Source: Actinomycetes bacterium (lineage in GTDB: Bacteria; Actinomycetota; Acidimicrobiia; Acidimicrobiales; Acidimicrobilacustridaceae). From it: a stretch of DNA of 64,000 nt. The stretch lies in assembly GCA_029782145.1 (NCBI GenBank), contig JAKOVH010000016.1, positions 744,001 through 808,000 on the forward strand. The letters run 5' to 3'. Below, piece by piece: positions 1-7,527 of this stretch. The notes beneath the pieces were generated by a model, which was not told the origin of the DNA, searched no databases, and saw only the letters and a program-made list of their open reading frames with translations. Positions within the stretch are counted from its first letter, which is position 1; each line of letters begins with the position of its first letter. Position numbers and translations under genes: made by a program.

Positions 1-92
1 TCTCCGGTGCCTACCTGTTCCTCGCCTCGGACGCCTCGGCGTTCGTCACCGGCACCGTCCTCACCGTCGACGGGGGATACCTGCTCCGATGA
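1..92 (+). CDS. SDR family oxidoreductase, C-terminal end only
   Basis: The reading frame entering at base 3 encodes the last 29 residues of a short-chain dehydrogenase. It shows the typical C-terminus: SGAYLFLASDAS, then a conserved TGTVLTVDGGY. The rest lies outside the window. Its TGA overlaps the ATG of the next SDR (ATGA), so the two are co-transcribed and translationally coupled. Substrate unknown. Confidence 0.8.
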   Translation, partial: SGAYLFLASDASAFVTGTVLTVDGGYLLR

Positions 93-859
93 CGCCCGCA
101 GACGCCAACGACACGCCCGACAGCCGCAGGGTCGTCGTCGTCACCGGGGCCGGCGGCGCGCTGGGCGCGGCCATCTCCGCCCGGCTGGCTGGTGAGCCGG
201 CTACCGACCTCGTGCTCAGCGACGTGAGCCCGGGCGCGCTCGAGGCGACCGTCGCGGGCCTGCCCGACGCCGGCGCCACCGTCCACACCGCAGCCGCCGA
301 CGTGAGCGACGAGGCCCAGGTGCAGGCCGTGGTCGACCTCGCCGTCGAGCGGTTCGGCCGGGTCGACGTGCTGGTGAGCAACGCCGGCGTGCTGTCGCCG
401 AACGGCCGCATCCACAACCTCCGCACCGAGGACTGGGAGCGTGCCTTCCGGGTCAACGTCCTCGGCGCCGTCAACGGCATCAAGGCGGTGGTGCCGGTGA
501 TGCGGACCCAGCGGTCCGGCTCGATCGTGCTCACCGCCTCGGTGTCGGGGCTCACCGCCTGGTCGCACGCCGCGCCCTACTGCGCCACCAAGGCGGCCGT
601 GATCCAGCTCGCCAAGGTCGCCGCCGTCGAGTACGCCCGCGACGGCATCCGGGTGAACTGCGTCTGCCCGGGCACGTTCCGCTCCGCCATCCACGACGGC
701 CTGCCCCCCGAGGCCCTCGACGCCATCGAGGCCCGCCACCCGCTCGGCCTCGGCACCGCGAGCGACCTCGTCGGCGCCTACTCCTACCTGGCCGGTGAGG
801 GCTCACGCTGGACCACCGGCTCGGCCCTCGTCGTCGACGGCGGCTACTCGGCACCCTGA
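89..859 (+). CDS. SDR family NAD(P)-dependent oxidoreductase
   Basis: A 256-residue classical short-chain dehydrogenase. The cofactor loop is TGAGGALG (residues 19-26), with Ala where most members have the second-last Gly. It has NAG (98-100), catalytic Ser near 151-153, Tyr164 and Lys168 in YCATK, and the C-terminal VVDGGY. The family interconverts alcohols and ketones or 3-hydroxyacyl-CoA and 3-ketoacyl-CoA. The substrate cannot be read from sequence. The ATG overlaps the stop of the preceding SDR gene, so the pair probably acts in one pathway. It ends about 130 bases before the convergent tetR gene. Confidence 0.88.
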   Translation: MTPADANDTPDSRRVVVVTGAGGALGAAISARLAGEPATDLVLSDVSPGALEATVAGLPDAGATVHTAAADVSDEAQVQAVVDLAVERFGRVDVLVSNAGVLSPNGRIHNLRTEDWERAFRVNVLGAVNGIKAVVPVMRTQRSGSIVLTASVSGLTAWSHAAPYCATKAAVIQLAKVAAVEYARDGIRVNCVCPGTFRSAIHDGLPPEALDAIEARHPLGLGTASDLVGAYSYLAGEGSRWTTGSALVVDGGYSAP

Positions 860-896
860 CCGCTGTCGCCGCCACGTCCCCTCCCTGCGTCCTGCT

Positions 897-949
897 CGTT
901 CTGGTGGAGGTTCGCCCCCCGATTCGGGCGGTGAACCTCCACCAGAACG
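897..949. repeat. Dispersed palindrome, copy 1
   Basis: The arms at 897-913 and 933-949 are perfectly complementary over 17 bases (core GTTCTGGTGGAGG). The 19-base loop can form a further small GCCC/GGGC stem. It lies between two convergent genes, where it could act as a bidirectional terminator. The same arms recur at 34,464 and 40,730 in non-convergent settings, so it is a repeat family and not just a terminator. Confidence 0.85.
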
Positions 950-990
950 GGCGGTGAGGGCGTCGCGCTCGCCGGTGCGGTCAGGCGCGG

Positions 991-1620
991 CTACCGCGTG
1001 CGGGACGGCGAGGCCTCGATGCCCTTCAGGAAGATGTCGGCGAAGGGCTGGGCGACGTCGCGGGCCGACAGCCGCTGGCCGGGCTTGAGCCACAGGTACG
1101 TGTAGTTGTGCATCCCCAGCCAGGCCCGGGCGGTGAGCCAGGGGTCGATGTCGCGGAAGTCGCCCGCCTCGACGCCCGCCCGCAGCACGGCCTCGACTCG
1201 CTGCTCGTAGGCGCGGCGACGGGTGCGGAACTGTGCGGCACGTTCGCCGGTGAGCGCGGGGAACTCGTGGAGGAAGACCCAGACGTGGTCGGGGTAGCGG
1301 TGGATCACGTCGAGCAGCTCGGCCCCGAGCATGGCGAGCTGCTCGGGCGGGGTGCCGCCCGCCTCGGCCACCCGGTCGGCACCCTGCAGCACCTCGTCCA
1401 TCACCCGGTCGTGGATGGCGGCGAGCAGCTCCTCCTTGGAGCCGATGTAGTGGTAGAGCGCGCCCTTGCCGAGGTCGTTGGCGTCGCACAGCTCGGTCAG
1501 GCCGGTGGCGTGGTAGCCCTGGGCGGCGAACAGGCGCGCCGAGGTGTCGACGATGGCGGCGCGGCGCGCCTCCCACTTGGCGTTCCGTCGAGTGCCGTCC
1601 TTGGCAGCCGCCCGAGGCAT
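991..1620 (-). CDS. TetR/AcrR family transcriptional regulator
   Basis: A 209-residue one-component repressor. The N-terminal helix-turn-helix covers about residues 18-65: IVDTSARLFAAQGY, then GLTELCDANDLGKGALYHYIGSK, the family signature. The C-terminal two-thirds is the variable ligand-binding and dimerisation domain. It is divergent from the acyl-CoA synthetase gene, with 93 bases between starts. The usual inference is that it controls that gene and itself, possibly responding to an acyl-CoA. Ligand unknown. Confidence 0.9.
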   Translation of the reverse strand: MPRAAAKDGTRRNAKWEARRAAIVDTSARLFAAQGYHATGLTELCDANDLGKGALYHYIGSKEELLAAIHDRVMDEVLQGADRVAEAGGTPPEQLAMLGAELLDVIHRYPDHVWVFLHEFPALTGERAAQFRTRRRAYEQRVEAVLRAGVEAGDFRDIDPWLTARAWLGMHNYTYLWLKPGQRLSARDVAQPFADIFLKGIEASPSRTR

Positions 1621-1660
1621 GACGGCGACGCTACCCGCCGCGCCGCGTCGGCGTGGTCCC

Positions 1661-1681
1661 TACACTGGACTGATCGGTACA
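1661..1681 (+). promoter_or_regulatory. Candidate -10 box and TetR operator
   Basis: TACACT (1661-1666) resembles a -10 element. It overlaps by one base an imperfect 16-base palindrome, TGGACTGATCGGTACA (1666-1681, 12 of 16 positions symmetric), in the tetR/acyl-CoA synthetase divergent gap. A repressor bound there would block the downstream gene. No good -35 is visible. Confidence 0.4.
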
Positions 1682-1713
1682 ACCCGTGGACGGCAGGAGG
1701 GGCAGGACGACTG

Positions 1714-3258
1714 ATGGCGTCTGACGACACCAGGCACGACGACGTCAACTGGTTCGGCGTGCTCGCCCACCACGCCGTGCGCTCGCCGGACACGGCGATG
1801 ACCGTCTTCGAGGGACGGACCACCACCTACGCCGAGATGGCCGAACGGGCCTCGGCCACTGCGGCCGGCCTGCGCGAGCGGGGCGTGCGCGCGGGCGACG
1901 TCGTGGGGTTGCTGTCCTACAACTGCCCGGAGATGCTCGAGGCCCTGTTCGCGGCGAACCTCCTGGGCGCCATCGCCATGCCCGTCAACTGGCGCCTGGC
2001 CGCCCCCGAGGTGCGCTACATCCTCGAGCACTCCGAGGCCAAGGTGCTGGTGTGCGACGACGCGCTGGTGCCCCTCGGCGACGACGCGACCAAGGGCCTG
2101 GAGGGGTCGATCGTCAGGGTGGCCATCGCCCCCTCGGCGAGCGAGGGTTGGACGGCGCTGGCCGACGTGCGGGCCGACGCCACCGACCTGGTCCCCACCC
2201 CGGCATCCGGCGACGACGTCCACCGCCTGATGTACACGTCGGGCACCACCGGGCACCCCAAGGGGGTGATGCTCACCCACGCCAACCTGGCGTGGAAGAA
2301 CCTGGCCCACGTCGTCGAGTTCGGCTTCACCAGCGCGGATCTGGGCCTCGCCTGCGGACCGCTCTACCACGTGGGCGCCCTCGACCTCACGACCACGTCG
2401 CTCATCGCCGTGGGCGCCACCATCATCATCCACCGCACCTTCGACGCCGCCGCCGTGGTCGACGAGATCGAGCGCTCGCGGGTCACCACCGTGTGGCTGG
2501 CTCCTGCCATGGTCAACGCCATCATGGCCCTGCCCGACATCGAGCAGCGCGACCTGTCGTCCGTGCGGGTCGTGATCAACGGCGGCGAGAAGATGCCCGT
2601 CCCGCTCATCGAGCGCATCCAGCGCACCTTCCCCTCGGCGTGGTTCGCCGACGCCTACGGCCTCACCGAGACCGTCTCCGGCGACACGTTCCTCGACCGC
2701 GACAGCATGATCACCAAGCTGGGCAGCGTCGGGCGGCCGTGCCTGCACCTCGAGCTCGAGATCTGGGACGACGACGGGCGGCCGGTGCCGGCGGGGGAGC
2801 GGGGCGAGATCGTGCTCCGGGGCCCCAAGGTGTTCAAGGGCTACTGGCGCGACCCCGACGCCACCGCGGCCGCGTTCCGGGGCGGGTGGTTCCACACCGG
2901 CGACATCGGGGTGCGCGACGACGACGGCTACCTCTGGATCGTCGACCGGCTGAAGGACATGATCGTGTCCGGCGGGGAGAACATCGCCAGCTCCGAGGTC
3001 GAGCGGGTGCTCTACGAGCACGAGGCGGTGCTCGAGGCGGCGGTGGTCGCCCGCCCCGACGAGCGCTGGGGCGAGGTGCCGGTGGCGTTCGTCGTCCTGC
3101 GGCCCGGCACGACGGCCAGCGGCGAGGAGCTGCTCGAGCACTGCGGTGCCCGCCTGGCGCGCTACAAGGTGCCCAAGGACGTCACCTTCGTCGACGAGCT
3201 GCCCCGCAACCCGTCGGGCAAGGTGCTCAAGCGAGAGCTGCGAGGGGGCACGCGCTGA
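1714..3258 (+). CDS. AMP-dependent acyl-CoA synthetase/ligase
   Basis: A 514-residue ANL-superfamily enzyme that activates a carboxylic acid to an acyl-adenylate and then a CoA thioester. Visible motifs are the P-loop-like YTSGTTGHPKGVML near residue 173, DAYGLTETV, HTGDIG, DRLKDMIVSGGENI, and the C-terminal catalytic Lys in NPSGKVLKREL. The open frame extends upstream, but the ATG at 1714 follows AGGAGG and is where family similarity begins (N-terminal YAEMAERA). The chain is fatty-acid/aryl-CoA-ligase-like; the exact acid is unknown. The next gene begins one base after its stop. Confidence 0.9.
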   Translation: MASDDTRHDDVNWFGVLAHHAVRSPDTAMTVFEGRTTTYAEMAERASATAAGLRERGVRAGDVVGLLSYNCPEMLEALFAANLLGAIAMPVNWRLAAPEVRYILEHSEAKVLVCDDALVPLGDDATKGLEGSIVRVAIAPSASEGWTALADVRADATDLVPTPASGDDVHRLMYTSGTTGHPKGVMLTHANLAWKNLAHVVEFGFTSADLGLACGPLYHVGALDLTTTSLIAVGATIIIHRTFDAAAVVDEIERSRVTTVWLAPAMVNAIMALPDIEQRDLSSVRVVINGGEKMPVPLIERIQRTFPSAWFADAYGLTETVSGDTFLDRDSMITKLGSVGRPCLHLELEIWDDDGRPVPAGERGEIVLRGPKVFKGYWRDPDATAAAFRGGWFHTGDIGVRDDDGYLWIVDRLKDMIVSGGENIASSEVERVLYEHEAVLEAAVVARPDERWGEVPVAFVVLRPGTTASGEELLEHCGARLARYKVPKDVTFVDELPRNPSGKVLKRELRGGTR

Positions 3259-3259
3259 C

Positions 3260-5365
3260 ATGGCCCGCATCGAGCCCATCCCGATCCGCGAGTGGCCGCC
3301 GGAGATGCGCGACGCCCTGGCCGCCATGACCCCGCCCGAGCCGCGGCATCCCCAGGCCGTCTCCGAGGGCCGGCCCAAGGCCCGCAACCTGCTCGGCACC
3401 CTCGCCCACCACCCGGCGCTGGCCAAGGCGTTCTTCACCTTCAACGGCCACCTGCTGCGGGCGACCACGCTCACCGAGCGCCAGCGGGAGCTGCTGGTGC
3501 TGCGGGTCGGCGCCAAGCGGGGGGCCCGCTACGAGTGGGGCCAGCACCTGCTCCTCGCCGGTGACGTGGGCATCGGGCCCGACGAGGTCCGCCGCATCGA
3601 GCACGACCCGGCCTCGCCCGAGTGGAGCCCGTTCGAGGCCGCCCTCCTGCGAGCCGTCGACGAGCTCGTCGACGACGGCGTCGTCTCCGACGCCACCTGG
3701 GCCGAGCTGTCCGGCGAGCTCGAAGCCCAGCAGCTGCTCGACGTGATCTTCACCGTGGGCGCCTACGACACGCTCGCCGGCATGATGCGCTCGGTCGACG
3801 TCGACATCGACGCCGACCTGCAGCAGGTGCTCGACGACTTCGCGATGCCTGACCGCCTGGGCCCGCCCGCCACCGTGGCGCGGGTGCTCGACCGGGCCCT
3901 GGCCGACGACCCGGACCGGGAGGCCCTGGTCACCCGCTCCCGGCGCCTCACCTACGCCGAGCTCGACCGCCTCGCCGACCGGGCGGCCCACGCCCTCGTC
4001 GCCCTCGGCGTGCGCCCCGGCGACCGCGTCGCGGCGTCGCTGCCCAACGACGCCGACGTGGTGGTGGCCTTCCACGGCGCCATGCGCCTCGGCGCCGTGT
4101 GGGTGGGGGTCAACCGGGCGCTGGCCCCGCCCGAGAAGCAGTGGCTGCTCGCCGACTGCGGGGCGTCCCTGCTGCTGAGCGACGGGCCCCTCGACGACGC
4201 CGGCGTGCCCGTGGTCGACCTCGCCACCTGGCGAGCGGCCGTCGACGCCGCGCCCGACGCGCCGGTCGGTGTCGACGTCGACCCCTTCGCGCCCGCCGGC
4301 ATCGCCTACACCAGCGGCACCACCGGCCGGCCAAAGGGAGCGGTGCACAGCCAGCACAACCTGCTCCTGCCCGGCGCCGTGCTGGTCGAGACCCGCGGCT
4401 ACGGCCCCGACCTGCGCAAGGGCGACTGCTTCCCGTTCACCATCCTCAACATGGCCGTGCTCACCACGCTGCTGGTCTCCCAGGCCGGCGGCACGTCCAT
4501 CGTGATGGACCGCATCGACGCCGAGGGCGTGGCCGAGTGGATCCGCGCCGAGCGGGTCACCACCTGGAACGGGCCGCCGCCGCTGCTGCACAGCCTGGCC
4601 CACATGGACACCATCAGCCCCGCCGACCTGGCCAGCCTCGACGAGGTCTGGACGGGCGGGGCCGACTGCCCGGAGGCCATCCGCTCGGCGTTCGAGGCCA
4701 AGTTCGGTCTCCCGGTGCTGTGCTCCTACGGGCTGTCGGAGGCGCCCACGGTGGTGAGCATCGACAGCCGGACGGGGGCCGACCACGTGCCCGGGGCGTC
4801 GGGCCGGCCGCTGCCCCACCTGGCCGTGCGCATCGCCGGCGACGACGACCGGACGCTGCCCGCCGGAGAGGTCGGGGAGATCCGCGTCGGCGCGGCCGAC
4901 CACCGCTACCGGCCCATGCTCGGGTACTGGGAGCGGCCCGACGCCACCGCCGAGGCGCTGGCGGGGGGCGAGCTGCACACCGGCGACATCGGCGTGCTCG
5001 ACGCCGACGGCTTCCTCCATCTGCGCGACCGCAAGAGCCTGCTGATCCTGCGGGGCGGCGCCAACGTCTACCCGGCCGAGGTCGAGCGGGTGCTGGCCGA
5101 GCACCCGGCGGTGGCGGCGGGGGCGGTCCTCGGCGTGCCCGACGAGCGCCTCGGCGAGCGGGTGGTGGCGGTGGTGGAGTCGGCCGCCGGGGCCGAGCTC
5201 GACGTCGACGACCTGCGGGCCTTCCTGCTGGCCAACCTGGCCAAGTACAAGGTGCCCGAGCGCATCACCGTGGTCGACGCCCTCCCCCGCAACGCCATGG
5301 GCAAGATCGTCCGTGCCGACCTGCCCACGCTGGTCGAGCCGGGCGACGGTCGAGCAGAGGGCTAG
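3260..5365 (+). CDS. Fusion: carboxymuconolactone decarboxylase-like domain plus AMP-dependent acyl-CoA ligase
   Basis: One uninterrupted frame of 701 residues. Residues 1 to about 195 form an alpha-helical CMD/AhpD-like domain (LLGTLAHHPALAKAFFTFNGHLL, RQRELLVLRVGAK, YEWGQH). It lacks AhpD redox cysteines. Residues from about 200 are an acyl-CoA ligase (YTSGTTGRPKGAVH near 350, CSYGLSEAP, HTGDIGVLD, NAMGKIVR). The two halves normally occur as separate proteins. An in-frame ATG at 3845 lies exactly at the junction, so the ligase could also be made alone. The start at 3260 is one base after the upstream stop. The end overlaps the convergent enoyl-CoA hydratase gene at a shared CTAG. Substrate unknown. 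Confidence 0.85.
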   Translation: MARIEPIPIREWPPEMRDALAAMTPPEPRHPQAVSEGRPKARNLLGTLAHHPALAKAFFTFNGHLLRATTLTERQRELLVLRVGAKRGARYEWGQHLLLAGDVGIGPDEVRRIEHDPASPEWSPFEAALLRAVDELVDDGVVSDATWAELSGELEAQQLLDVIFTVGAYDTLAGMMRSVDVDIDADLQQVLDDFAMPDRLGPPATVARVLDRALADDPDREALVTRSRRLTYAELDRLADRAAHALVALGVRPGDRVAASLPNDADVVVAFHGAMRLGAVWVGVNRALAPPEKQWLLADCGASLLLSDGPLDDAGVPVVDLATWRAAVDAAPDAPVGVDVDPFAPAGIAYTSGTTGRPKGAVHSQHNLLLPGAVLVETRGYGPDLRKGDCFPFTILNMAVLTTLLVSQAGGTSIVMDRIDAEGVAEWIRAERVTTWNGPPPLLHSLAHMDTISPADLASLDEVWTGGADCPEAIRSAFEAKFGLPVLCSYGLSEAPTVVSIDSRTGADHVPGASGRPLPHLAVRIAGDDDRTLPAGEVGEIRVGAADHRYRPMLGYWERPDATAEALAGGELHTGDIGVLDADGFLHLRDRKSLLILRGGANVYPAEVERVLAEHPAVAAGAVLGVPDERLGERVVAVVESAAGAELDVDDLRAFLLANLAKYKVPERITVVDALPRNAMGKIVRADLPTLVEPGDGRAEG

Positions 5366-6126
5366 CGGCCCTGCCAGGTCGGCGCCCGCTTCTCGAGGAA
5401 CGCCCGCGGCCCCTCGGCGAAGTCTTCGGTGGCCACCATGTCGCGCAGCCCCTGTGCCGACAGGTCCCACGCCACGTCGGCGCCCTGCTCGACCGAGGCC
5501 AGCAGCACCTGGCGCGCCCGCTGCACCGCCAACGGCGCGCCGAGGCACACCCGCTCGGCGAGGGCCACGGCCGCGTCGAGCACGTCGTCGGGGTCGGCGA
5601 GCTCGTTCACGATGCCGAGCCGGTGGGCGGTCTCGGCGTCGATCGGCTCACCGGTGAGGGCCACGTGCATGGCCACGTTGCGGGGGACGACCGTCGGCAG
5701 GCGCACCAGGCCGCCTGCTCCGGCGATCAGCGCCCGGCGCACCTCGGGCAACCCGAAGCGCGAGTCGCGGGCGGCCACCACGAGGTCGCAGGCCAGGACC
5801 AGCTCGAAGCCGCCGGCCAGCGCCGCACCGACCACCGCGGCCACGAGCGGCTTGCGCCGGTCGCGCTGGGCCAGGCCCCCGAAGCCGCCCCGTTCGGTGG
5901 TGATGTCGTCGAGGCCGCCCTGCTCGAGCACCCGCAGGTCGGCCCCGGCGCAGAACGACGGCGGGGTGCCGGTGAGCACGCCCACCCACAGCGAGTCGTC
6001 GGCCTCCAACCGGTCGACGGCCGCCTCGATGCCTCGCGCCGTGGCCGCATCGACGGCGTTGCGGGCCTCCGGTCGGTCGATGGTGATGACGCCGACCCGT
6101 CCGCGGACCTCGAAGCGCACGCTCAT
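5362..6126 (-). CDS. Enoyl-CoA hydratase/isomerase family protein
   Basis: A 254-residue crotonase-fold protein. The family hydrates or isomerises enoyl-CoA thioesters, mainly in beta-oxidation-like routes. It shows the N-terminal GVITIDRPEARNAVD, the oxyanion-hole segments PSFCAGADL (about residues 56-64) and AALAGGFELVLACDLVVA, and a C-terminal RAFLEKRAPTW. The ATG at 6126 overlaps the stop of the upstream FMN dehydrogenase (ATGA), so the two form an operon. Length is normal. The exact reaction is not resolvable. Confidence 0.88.
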   Translation of the reverse strand: MSVRFEVRGRVGVITIDRPEARNAVDAATARGIEAAVDRLEADDSLWVGVLTGTPPSFCAGADLRVLEQGGLDDITTERGGFGGLAQRDRRKPLVAAVVGAALAGGFELVLACDLVVAARDSRFGLPEVRRALIAGAGGLVRLPTVVPRNVAMHVALTGEPIDAETAHRLGIVNELADPDDVLDAAVALAERVCLGAPLAVQRARQVLLASVEQGADVAWDLSAQGLRDMVATEDFAEGPRAFLEKRAPTWQGR

Positions 6127-7364
6127 GGCGCCCAGCCTTCCAGGAACGAGCGGTCGAGGTCCGCCACCGACCCGGCCCCGATGAGGGCCATCGTGCGGCG
6201 TACGTCGTCGCGCCACCAACCCAGCAGCGTGTCGACGCCCCGCTCGCCCGCCGCCCCCAACGCATACAGGTAGGCCCGGCCCGCCATGCAGGCGGTGGCG
6301 CCGGCGGCCAGCGCCTTGACGATGTCGCTGCCCCGCCGCACGCCGCCGTCGCAGATGATCTCCGTGCGGTCGCCGACGGCGTCGGCGACCGGGGCGACGA
6401 GCGAGAAGGTAGCCGGCGAACCATCGAGCTGGCGGCCGCCGTGGTTCGACAGCACGACGGCGTCGACGCCGGCGTCGGCCGCGAGCACGGCGTCGTCGAC
6501 GCATTGGATGCCCTTGAGCACGACCTTGCCGTCCCACACCGAGCGCAGCCACTCCACGTCGGCCCACGACAGAGCCGGGTCGAACTGGCTGTTGATGTAG
6601 TCGGCCAGCGTGACCGGCGAGGAGCCGTCGCCCACCTCACGCCCCGCCACGTTGGCGAAGCGGATGGGCTCGCTGCGCAGGAACGACCAGGTCCACGCCG
6701 GGTGGAGGAGGCCGTCGAGGATCGTGCGGGCGTCGATGGTCGGCGGCAGGGTGAAGCCCCGGCGCACGTCGCGCTCGCGCCGGCCGAACACCGCCGTGTC
6801 CACCGTGAGCACGAGCGCCTCGTAGCCAGCCGCGGCCGCACGCTCGACCATCTCAGCCACCAGGCCCCGGTCGCGCCAGGCGTAGACCTGGAACCACAGG
6901 CGGCCGCCGCTGACGGTGCGGACCTCCTCGATCGAGCGGGTGGCGAGCGTCGACAAGGTGTAGGGCAGTCCCGCCCGCTCGGCGGCCCGGGCGACGGCCA
7001 GCTCCCCCTCGGGGTCGGCGATGCGGGTGAAGCCGGTGGGCGCCAGCACCAGCGGGTAGGCCACGGGAGCGCCCAGCACCGAGCCGGCCACGTCCACGTC
7101 GGGCAGGCCCCGCAGCACCCGTGGCCTGAACGTGGCGTCGGCGAACGCCCGACGGTTGGCCTCGAGTGTGCGCTCGTCCTCGGCGCCTCCGTCGATGTAG
7201 TCGAAGCAGCCGCCGGGAAGGCGTCGCTCGGCGATCCGGCGGAGGTCCTCCACCGACGCCGCCCGGGCGAGCCGGCGGGACACGGCGTCGGTCTGCACCG
7301 GGCCGACGCGCACCACGGACCGGACGGTGTCGAGGCTGCGGCGGAGAGAGGGTCGGGACGGCAC
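6123..7364 (-). CDS. FMN-dependent alpha-hydroxy-acid dehydrogenase/oxidase
   Basis: About 413 residues with the FMN-dependent alpha-hydroxyacid oxidase fold (lactate, mandelate and glycolate oxidising enzymes). Motifs: LPGGCFDYIDGGAEDERT near the N-terminus, PLVLAPTGF, WFQVYAWRDR, VLTVDTAVFGRRERD, KGIQCVDDA, and the C-terminal catalytic His/Arg and flavin-binding SNHGGRQLDGSPAT followed by DGGVRRGSDIVKALAAGA. The GTG at 7364 was chosen because GGAGG lies 5 bases upstream; GTG at 7370 is also in frame. It is coupled to the enoyl-CoA hydratase by ATGA. Substrate unknown. Confidence 0.87.
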   Translation of the reverse strand: MPSRPSLRRSLDTVRSVVRVGPVQTDAVSRRLARAASVEDLRRIAERRLPGGCFDYIDGGAEDERTLEANRRAFADATFRPRVLRGLPDVDVAGSVLGAPVAYPLVLAPTGFTRIADPEGELAVARAAERAGLPYTLSTLATRSIEEVRTVSGGRLWFQVYAWRDRGLVAEMVERAAAAGYEALVLTVDTAVFGRRERDVRRGFTLPPTIDARTILDGLLHPAWTWSFLRSEPIRFANVAGREVGDGSSPVTLADYINSQFDPALSWADVEWLRSVWDGKVVLKGIQCVDDAVLAADAGVDAVVLSNHGGRQLDGSPATFSLVAPVADAVGDRTEIICDGGVRRGSDIVKALAAGATACMAGRAYLYALGAAGERGVDTLLGWWRDDVRRTMALIGAGSVADLDRSFLEGWAP

Positions 7365-7527
7365 GGGCACCTCCGCAAGGCCGCGGGGGGACGACGGGGA
7401 CGCTCGCCACCATGGCACGGAACTCCGGCGGCGCAGGCCGGCGACCACCGGGCGCCGTCCCCGAGCCGGGGCGGGCCGGGCCGTGCCGGGCCGTGCACGA
7501 CCACGCCGGGTCCGACAGGATCGGGCC

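Noticed and set aside
991..1620. This TetR as the regulator of the 16.67 and 18.53 kb operators
   Set aside because: The palindrome next to its own gene (TGGACTGATCGGTACA) differs from GAACGATCGTTC, so there is no support for cross-control.
1108..1713. Upstream extension of the acyl-CoA synthetase into the tetR region
   Set aside because: The extension is antisense to tetR and has no family similarity. A ribosome-binding site and conserved start lie at 1714.
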